From Natrinema mahii (GTDB lineage: Archaea > Halobacteriota > Halobacteria > Halobacteriales > Natrialbaceae): a stretch of 64,000 nt of DNA. The notes beneath the pieces were generated by a model that was not told where the DNA came from, did not search any database, and saw nothing but the letters and a program-made list of their open reading frames with translations. The stretch lies in NCBI GenBank assembly GCA_000690595.2, contig JHUT02000007.1, forward strand, positions 124,402 through 188,401. The letters are read 5' to 3'. Made by a program: the position numbers and the translations under genes. Positions within the stretch are counted from its first letter, which is position 1. The number at the start of each line of letters is the position of its first letter. Shown here piece by piece: positions 59,160 through 64,000 of the stretch.

Positions 59160-59693
59160 TTACTTGATGATGGACACGAGGTCCTTATGGAGGCCTATTA
59201 CCGCCTGTGCGACTCGTCGTCGCCGACGCGATTTGGTATCGACCGCTATACCGTTACGTTCGATCCACCGCCGCATTTTGCTACTGCCGGCTTTCCGGTC
59301 GATGCCGACCTGCCAGAGGTGGTTAATCGGGTGTCGCAGCCAGTTGTACTCCTCGTGGGCGAACACGTCGATATACGTCGGCGAGTGAGCGATGAGGATG
59401 ACGTGGATCTGTCTGTCGGCGAGCAACGTCCGACGATACGTCCAGCTACCGTTCGGCTCCGACCCGACCGGCGGCTGGTGATACCACGCCAATGGGTCCC
59501 ACTCGAAACCGTGTTCCTGGAGTGTCTCCGTGAATTCGCCCAGCGGCCGCTGAATGGTGCCGACGTATTCGGTATCGCGAAGGCGGTACTGGGGCTGCCC
59601 GAGCGTTCGCCCGAGACGGGTGATCACGGGACCGAACAGCTGTCTCACGCGGTAGGGAACGTCGGGTTCGAGTGCCTCGACGATTGTCCGCAT
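59160..59693 (-). CDS. orphan protein of the repeat-bounded cassette, 177 aa
   Basis: Unknown function. From ATG 59693: MRTIVEALEPDVPYRVRQLF; an in-frame ATG at 59738 is possible. Notable blocks are LAWYHQPPVGSEPNGSWTYR, VILIAHSPTYIDVFAHEEYN, HPINHLWQVGIDRKAGSSKM and a basic end KSRRRRRVAQAVIGLHKDL. It is soluble, basic and rich in His and Trp, unlike the acidic host proteins, and G+C is lower than in neighbours. The sequence could be nucleic-acid-binding. It lies alone between the two 137-bp repeats, so it probably arrived with them. Confidence 0.6.
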   Translation of the reverse strand: MRTIVEALEPDVPYRVRQLFGPVITRLGRTLGQPQYRLRDTEYVGTIQRPLGEFTETLQEHGFEWDPLAWYHQPPVGSEPNGSWTYRRTLLADRQIHVILIAHSPTYIDVFAHEEYNWLRHPINHLWQVGIDRKAGSSKMRRWIERNGIAVDTKSRRRRRVAQAVIGLHKDLVSIIK

Positions 59694-59886
59694 TTGTCGG
59701 CCGTTGGATCTCCAGTGTCTCGAATGTATTGCAGGCACGGCGAGACGCGAGGGAAATGAGCGACACCGCGTCAGGGCGGTCTAAGCGAAATCTCCCCGTA
59801 CCGACAGCTCTGACTTACCGCCGGCTCGCGATCCCCTGTCCGCCTCTACTCTACTTCTCGGACACAGTCCTTCCGGTAACTACGTC

Positions 59887-60023
59887 TGCCAACATTTTGC
59901 TCTGCGCTCCCTCGTGGTTCGAGAGACCTCCGGTCTCTCGTCATCACGAAAGGCGCGAAGCGCCTTTCGAACGACTTCGCTCGGTCGCTCGGCAAAATGT
60001 TGAGTAAAAGCACTCCTCCCTCC
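59887..60023. repeat. 137-bp structured direct repeat, family C copy 2
   Basis: Exact copy of 58951-59087 in the same orientation, 936 bases further on. The similarity continues to about 60055. The gap 59739-59886 to its left and 60056-60143 to its right contain no gene that I can support. Confidence 0.92.
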
Positions 60024-60143
60024 TCTTCGGGTCGGTCGTCGGCCCGCTCGCTCACTTCGTTCGCTCGCGGTGAGTACACACTGCTCTGCCTGTCCTGATC
60101 GGAATCGTCACTCCGACTCCGGAAGAAGAACGTGAACTGGGAC

Positions 60144-60350
60144 CTACTGGCGGCCGTCCCGTTCGAACGCCTCGAGCGCGTCCGTGTACGATCGCAGGAC
60201 CGACAGGAGCAGCGCGAGCAGCAGTAGCGGGGCGGCGTACACGAGCTGGGTGTACGGATCCGGAGGCGATACGATCGCCGAGAGGAGGACCGCGATCGCA
60301 CCGAAGGCGGCCAGGATCCGGACGAATCGACGGTGCGGAGACGAACTCAT
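60144..60350 (-). CDS. two-helix small membrane protein, 68 aa
   Basis: MSSSPHRRFVRILAAFGAIA, with hydrophobic stretches ILAAFGAIAVLLSAIVS (about residues 12-28) and QLVYAAPLLLLALLLSVL (about 35-52), and a charged end. Unknown function. A clear BRE-TATA at 60372-60383 supports the start. Confidence 0.72.
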   Translation of the reverse strand: MSSSPHRRFVRILAAFGAIAVLLSAIVSPPDPYTQLVYAAPLLLLALLLSVLRSYTDALEAFERDGRQ

Positions 60351-60371
60351 ACCGACGGGTTCCGGACCGGA

Positions 60372-60383
60372 GATATAAATTTC
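60372..60383 (-). promoter_or_regulatory. BRE/TATA of small membrane protein gene
   Basis: Leftward GAAATTTATATC, centred about 27 bases before ATG 60350: the clearest archaeal promoter in this part. Confidence 0.7.
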
Positions 60384-60590
60384 ACTAGGGAAGTCGACAG
60401 AACGTTCAGCACAGCGCCGTCCCGTGGTAGCGCCTGCGTCGCGTTTTGTCCGATCGACCAGGGGTCGACACGGTTCGCCGGAACCTCGCCAGTCGCGGCG
60501 GTCGACGACCGTCGATACCGCGCGACTGAGAGACGGCGAGGCCGTCGGCGATCGGTAGAACTTTGAGATACTGGGGCACTCGGTAGCACG

Positions 60591-61391
60591 ATGCACGAAG
60601 CAGACTTCGACGTGGCGGGGAAGACCGCCATCGTCACCGGCGCGAGCCAGGGAATCGGCGAATCGATCGCGAAGACGTTTGCCGCGGGCGGTGCGGACGT
60701 CGCCATCTGTTCGCGCTCGATGGATCGCGTCGGCCCGGTCGCCGACGAGATCAACGATAGCGAGGCCGACGGCGAGGCGCTGGCCGTCGAGTGCAACGTC
60801 CGCGAGCGCGAGCAGGTTCGGAACCTCGTCGACGAGACGGTCGACGAGTTCGGCGATGTCGACATCCTCGTGAACAACGCCGGCGGTGAGTTCGTCGCGC
60901 CGTTCGAGGACATCTCCGCGAACGGCTGGGAGACCATCGTCGATCTCAACCTGAACAGCACCGTCCACTGCACCCAACTCGCCGGCGAGGTCATGCGTGA
61001 GGGCGACGGCGGGGTCATCATCAACATGTCCAGCGTCAACGGCCAGCACGCCGCGCCCGGCGAGAGCCACTACGGCGCGTCCAAGGCGGCGATCATCCGC
61101 CTGACCGAGACGCTGGCCGTCGAATGGGCCGAAGACGGCATCCGCGTTAACTGCATCGCGCCCGGGCTCATCCAGACGCCCGGCGTCGCCGAGACGCTCG
61201 GCATCGACAGCGAGGACATGCCGCCCCGCGAGGAGACCGACCGCCGCATCGGCTACGGCGAGGATATCGCCGACGTCGCACAGTTCCTCGCCAGCCCCGC
61301 CGCCGCCTTCATGAACGGCGAGACCGTGACGGTGAAAGGCGTTCCGCGAGCCGGCAACTCGATGTCGCAGGACCTCGGTCTCGAGGACTGA
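60591..61391 (+). CDS. short-chain dehydrogenase/reductase
   Basis: 266 residues. NAD(P) motif TAIVTGASQGIGESIAKTFA near residues 12-31, NNAGGEF, and the catalytic Ser in NMSSVNGQHAAPGESHYGAS with Tyr and Lys in HYGASKAA. The C-terminal part RIGYGEDIADVAQFLASPAA and FMNGETVTVKG is standard. Resembles 3-oxoacyl reductases or sugar dehydrogenases; substrate unknown. Frequently found near mutL in haloarchaea (impression, not tested). Confidence 0.92.
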   Translation: MHEADFDVAGKTAIVTGASQGIGESIAKTFAAGGADVAICSRSMDRVGPVADEINDSEADGEALAVECNVREREQVRNLVDETVDEFGDVDILVNNAGGEFVAPFEDISANGWETIVDLNLNSTVHCTQLAGEVMREGDGGVIINMSSVNGQHAAPGESHYGASKAAIIRLTETLAVEWAEDGIRVNCIAPGLIQTPGVAETLGIDSEDMPPREETDRRIGYGEDIADVAQFLASPAAAFMNGETVTVKGVPRAGNSMSQDLGLED

Positions 61392-61481
61392 CGGCGTCGG
61401 GAGTTCGGTACCTTCGTTCCGGTGTCGGTCGCCAGTAGCTCGGCCCGGCCGTCACGCCGGTGTCACGGACGGGCAACGAAT

Positions 61482-62411
61482 ATGTCGACCGGCTCCCAAG
61501 TGCGGCCGATGGCGACGCCTGCGAACCCCGGCATTGACGTGGTTGCGGCCGTCGGCCTGTACGTCGCGGCGGTCGCGGTCGGACTCGTCGCGCTCGGTGG
61601 GGTCGCCGCGGGGGCCTCGAGCGACGGTCTCGTGGCGCTGCTCCCGACCGCGTTCACCGCCGGCTTGGTCTGTGGGGCCATCGTCGCGCGCGTCACCGAC
61701 GACGACGTGGTCCGATTCGGTGCCTGGCGATGGCGGGCCGTCGCTTGCTGGGTACCCGCGTCGCTCGTCGCGGCGGGCGCGGTCGTCCTCTCGGCGACCG
61801 GTGCGGTCTCACGGGGCTGGCGGCTGCTACTGCTCGGCATCGCGGCGGGCGCGGTCGTCCTCTCGGGCTGGCTGCTGTCGCGGACGACACGCGACGCCTT
61901 CGTCGGTGCGGCGATCGACGACCGCGACGCCGCGCTCGCGAACTGGACGTGGTATCAATCCGGAACCCACACGTTCCTGATCGCCATCGGCCTCGTCCTA
62001 TTCGGGGTCGGGACGGTGGCTTCGTTCGTCGCCGGCACGCTATCCTATCGGTTCCTCCTTCCGTCCATTGTGCTCGTCGTCCTCGGGTGGGCACCGACGC
62101 TCTCCGTGCCGACCCCGGGCGGCGACGACCTGACGCTGTTCTCGGTGTCCGGGCTCGAGCACGCCCGTGCCGACGTCCGCGCCTATCCCGACGGCATCGT
62201 CATCGAACCTCGTCACATTCCGTCGTACAGGTGGTTCGTCCCGTGGGACCGGATCACCGACGTGCGAACGACCGAGGACCGACTCGTCTTCGAGCGCCGG
62301 TGGCGACCGGCCGTTCGCTGTGATCGGTCGGCGATCGAGGACGTCGAGACCGTTCGCGACGCGATCGAACGGTCGCGGCGGGGGACGGCCGAGTCCCAAA
62401 CCACAATTTAA
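61482..62411 (+). CDS. membrane protein with PH-like C-terminal domain
   Basis: 309 residues from ATG 61482 (an ATG at 61509 is possible). About six hydrophobic segments in the first 220 residues, for example VVAAVGLYVAAVAVGLVALG, LLPTAFTAGLVCGAIVARV, ACWVPASLVAAGAVVLSATG and FLIAIGLVLFGVGTVASFVA. The last 90 residues (RADVRAYPDGIVIEPRHIPS, FVPWDRITDVRTTEDRLVFE) have the strand pattern of bacterial PH domains. Unknown role. A 27-bp exact direct repeat encodes AAGAVVLS twice within the helices. Confidence 0.72.
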   Translation: MSTGSQVRPMATPANPGIDVVAAVGLYVAAVAVGLVALGGVAAGASSDGLVALLPTAFTAGLVCGAIVARVTDDDVVRFGAWRWRAVACWVPASLVAAGAVVLSATGAVSRGWRLLLLGIAAGAVVLSGWLLSRTTRDAFVGAAIDDRDAALANWTWYQSGTHTFLIAIGLVLFGVGTVASFVAGTLSYRFLLPSIVLVVLGWAPTLSVPTPGGDDLTLFSVSGLEHARADVRAYPDGIVIEPRHIPSYRWFVPWDRITDVRTTEDRLVFERRWRPAVRCDRSAIEDVETVRDAIERSRRGTAESQTTI

Positions 62412-62546
62412 CGCCGCTCGAACGCGAGCCAAACCCATGAACGGACCGCGGACGAGGACCGATGGGAGCGCGCCCGGATCCCCATCGAGTGCACGCGACG
62501 GGGACGAACGCCGACGGTACCGACGCCGCCGTACTCGAATCCAGCA

Positions 62547-64000
62547 ATGACTACCGACCCACCCCAGGACGACACCGAGATTCGCCAGTTAGACGAGGAT
62601 ACTGTCGCCCGGATCGCCGCCGGCGAGGTCGTCGAGCGGCCCGCCAGCGCGGTGAAGGAACTCGTCGAGAACAGCGTAGACGCCGACGCCGACAGCGTCG
62701 ATGTCACCGTCGAGGCGGGCGGCACCGACCTGATCCGGGTCGCCGACGACGGCCGCGGGATGAGCGAGGCCGACCTCCGGGCGGCCGTCCGCGAACACAC
62801 GACCAGCAAGATCGACGGGCTCGAGGACCTCGAGTCGGGCGTCGCCACCCTCGGATTCCGCGGCGAGGCCCTCCACACCATCGGCTCGGTCTCCCGGATG
62901 ACCATCCGCTCGCGGCCCCGCGAGAGCGAGGGGGCGGGGACCGAACTGATCTACGAGGGCGGCGAGGTCACCGCGGTCGAGCCGACGGGCTGTCCCGCGG
63001 GGACGACGGTCGAGATCGAGGACCTGTTCTACAACACGCCCGCTCGCCGGAAGTTCCTCAAGACGACCGCGACGGAGTTTTCCCACGTCAACCGCGTCGT
63101 CACTCGCTACGCGCTCGCGAACCCGGACGTGGCCGTCTCGCTGACCCACGACGGCCGCGAGGTGTTTGCGACGACCGGACAGGGCGACCTGCAGGCCGCC
63201 GTCCTGGCCGTCTACGGCCGCGAGGTCGCCTCCTCGATGATCCCCGTCGAGGCCGACGGCGACGACCTCCCCCCGGGCCCCCTCGAGTCCGTTTCGGGGC
63301 TCGTCTCCCACCCGGAGACGAACCGCTCGAGCCGGGACTACCTCGCGACCTACGTCAACGGTCGCGCCGTCACGGCCGACGCCGTCCGCGAGGGGATCAT
63401 GGGGGCCTACGGCACGCAACTGGGCGGCGACCGCTACCCCTTTGTCACGCTCTTCCTCGAAGTCCCCGGCGAGGCGGTCGACGTCAACGTCCACCCGCGC
63501 AAGCGGGAGGTCCGCTTCGACGACGACGACGCCGTCCGCCGGCAGGTCGACGCCGCCGTCGAGTCGGCCCTGCTCGAGCACGGCCTGCTTCGCTCGCGCG
63601 CCCCTCGCGGCCGGTCGGCCCCCGGCGAGGCGCGGGTCCAGCCCGACGCGCGCGGAGCCGGCGACGGGACCGATCCGGCCGCTGCCGGCGGGGAGCCCGC
63701 GACGCTCGAGGACGGCGTCGAAACGGCGTCGTCGTCGGCCGACTCGAGCTCGACCGACCGCGAGGGTGACGACGACCCGGTCGAGCGATCGTCGAGCGAT
63801 CGGGCCGCGGACGCGAAGCCAGAAACGAACGCCGGCGATTCCGCGGCCGACTCGAGCGGCGCGGCTTCCACAGGCGGCGACCGGGATCTGGGTCCCCGCT
63901 CGGACTCGAGCGAGTCGACGGCCCCGACTGCGGTGGAGCCCGCCGCGGACCCGGTGTCCGACACCGGCGGGTCCGCAGCCGACTCGGGTGACACGGATGT
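62547..64000 (+). CDS. mutL: DNA mismatch repair protein MutL (5' part; gene runs off the right edge)
   Basis: 484 full codons are visible. GHKL ATPase motifs: IAAGEVVERPASAVKELVEN (catalytic Glu), IRVADDGRGMSEADLR (motif II), TLGFRGEALHTIGSVS (motif III) and the AGTTVEIEDLFYNTPARRKF region. NVHPRKREVRF closes the N-terminal domain at about 310-320. A long acidic, Ser/Asp-rich linker follows from about residue 350. The C-terminal dimerisation/endonuclease domain lies outside the window. It works with MutS in mismatch repair. Confidence 0.97.
   Translation, partial: MTTDPPQDDTEIRQLDEDTVARIAAGEVVERPASAVKELVENSVDADADSVDVTVEAGGTDLIRVADDGRGMSEADLRAAVREHTTSKIDGLEDLESGVATLGFRGEALHTIGSVSRMTIRSRPRESEGAGTELIYEGGEVTAVEPTGCPAGTTVEIEDLFYNTPARRKFLKTTATEFSHVNRVVTRYALANPDVAVSLTHDGREVFATTGQGDLQAAVLAVYGREVASSMIPVEADGDDLPPGPLESVSGLVSHPETNRSSRDYLATYVNGRAVTADAVREGIMGAYGTQLGGDRYPFVTLFLEVPGEAVDVNVHPRKREVRFDDDDAVRRQVDAAVESALLEHGLLRSRAPRGRSAPGEARVQPDARGAGDGTDPAAAGGEPATLEDGVETASSSADSSSTDREGDDDPVERSSSDRAADAKPETNAGDSAADSSGAASTGGDRDLGPRSDSSESTAPTAVEPAADPVSDTGGSAADSGDTD

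Overview
The window is haloarchaeal chromosome. The evidence is a high G+C sequence with strong third-position G/C, very acidic proteins, archaeal-type promoters (TATA-like boxes about 22-35 bases before many start codons, so mostly leaderless mRNAs), and archaeal genes: EF-1A plus uS10, eS24 plus eS27/S27ae, a Kae1-Bud32 fusion, bacterioopsin-activator-type HTH regulators, ThiD-ThiN, Tat-exported PQQ-propeller proteins and a PGF-CTERM-like surface protein. The dispersed palindromes resemble ones I associate with Natrinema/Haloterrigena-type genomes, but that placement is inference.

Layout. 1-5.7 kb: 5' part of uvrA, small zinc proteins, cold-shock protein, an R2-like ligand-binding oxidase (R2lox) with all metal ligands, a frameshifted small gene and a membrane protein. 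5.8-18.5 kb: triosephosphate-isomerase-like protein, four UspA proteins, acyl-CoA ligase, geranylgeranyl-reductase-type flavoprotein, Trk-type K+ channel, ZIP transporter, isochorismatase, YqcI/YcgG protein, DUF2071 protein and an SDR. 18.7-26.2 kb: ROK glucokinase, LVIVD surface protein, NifU-like protein, an ACT protein plus homoserine dehydrogenase operon with a leader ORF, EF-1A/uS10, and a rhomboid protease. 26.4-29.6 kb is an accessory patch beside tRNA-Ala(CGC): small plasmid/virus-like genes, an AbrB-like protein, a self-inhibited Fic protein, and decayed genes.

29.6-44.9 kb: two HTH_10 regulators, a PQQ-propeller/membrane protein pair, ribosomal and t6A genes, a stand-alone nuoCD, RdgB, a CBS-less IMP dehydrogenase, a PIN-like protein, a MOT1 molybdate transporter, and an H-NOX gas sensor in an operon with a chemotaxis transducer that has no sensor domain of its own. 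44.9-56.1 kb: PQQ lipoprotein, MazEF-like and VapBC toxin-antitoxin pairs, thiamine synthesis, an F420-type oxidoreductase, an amino-acid permease with UspA partner, and an ABC exporter. 56.1-64 kb: mutS and the 5' part of mutL, separated by a cassette between two identical 137-bp structured repeats.

Three families of palindromic repeats stand out. Family A (three copies of 85-86 bp) always overlaps the 3' end of a gene so that the repeat's terminal TGA is that gene's stop codon. Family B (three copies of 82-86 bp) lies in intergenic or decayed regions; one copy ends a broken reading frame. Family C (two identical 137-bp copies) can fold into a three-way junction and brackets an orphan gene between mutS and mutL. 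The H-NOX/MCP operon and the stop-codon-supplying repeats are the most interesting items. No CRISPR array, rRNA or integrase was seen.
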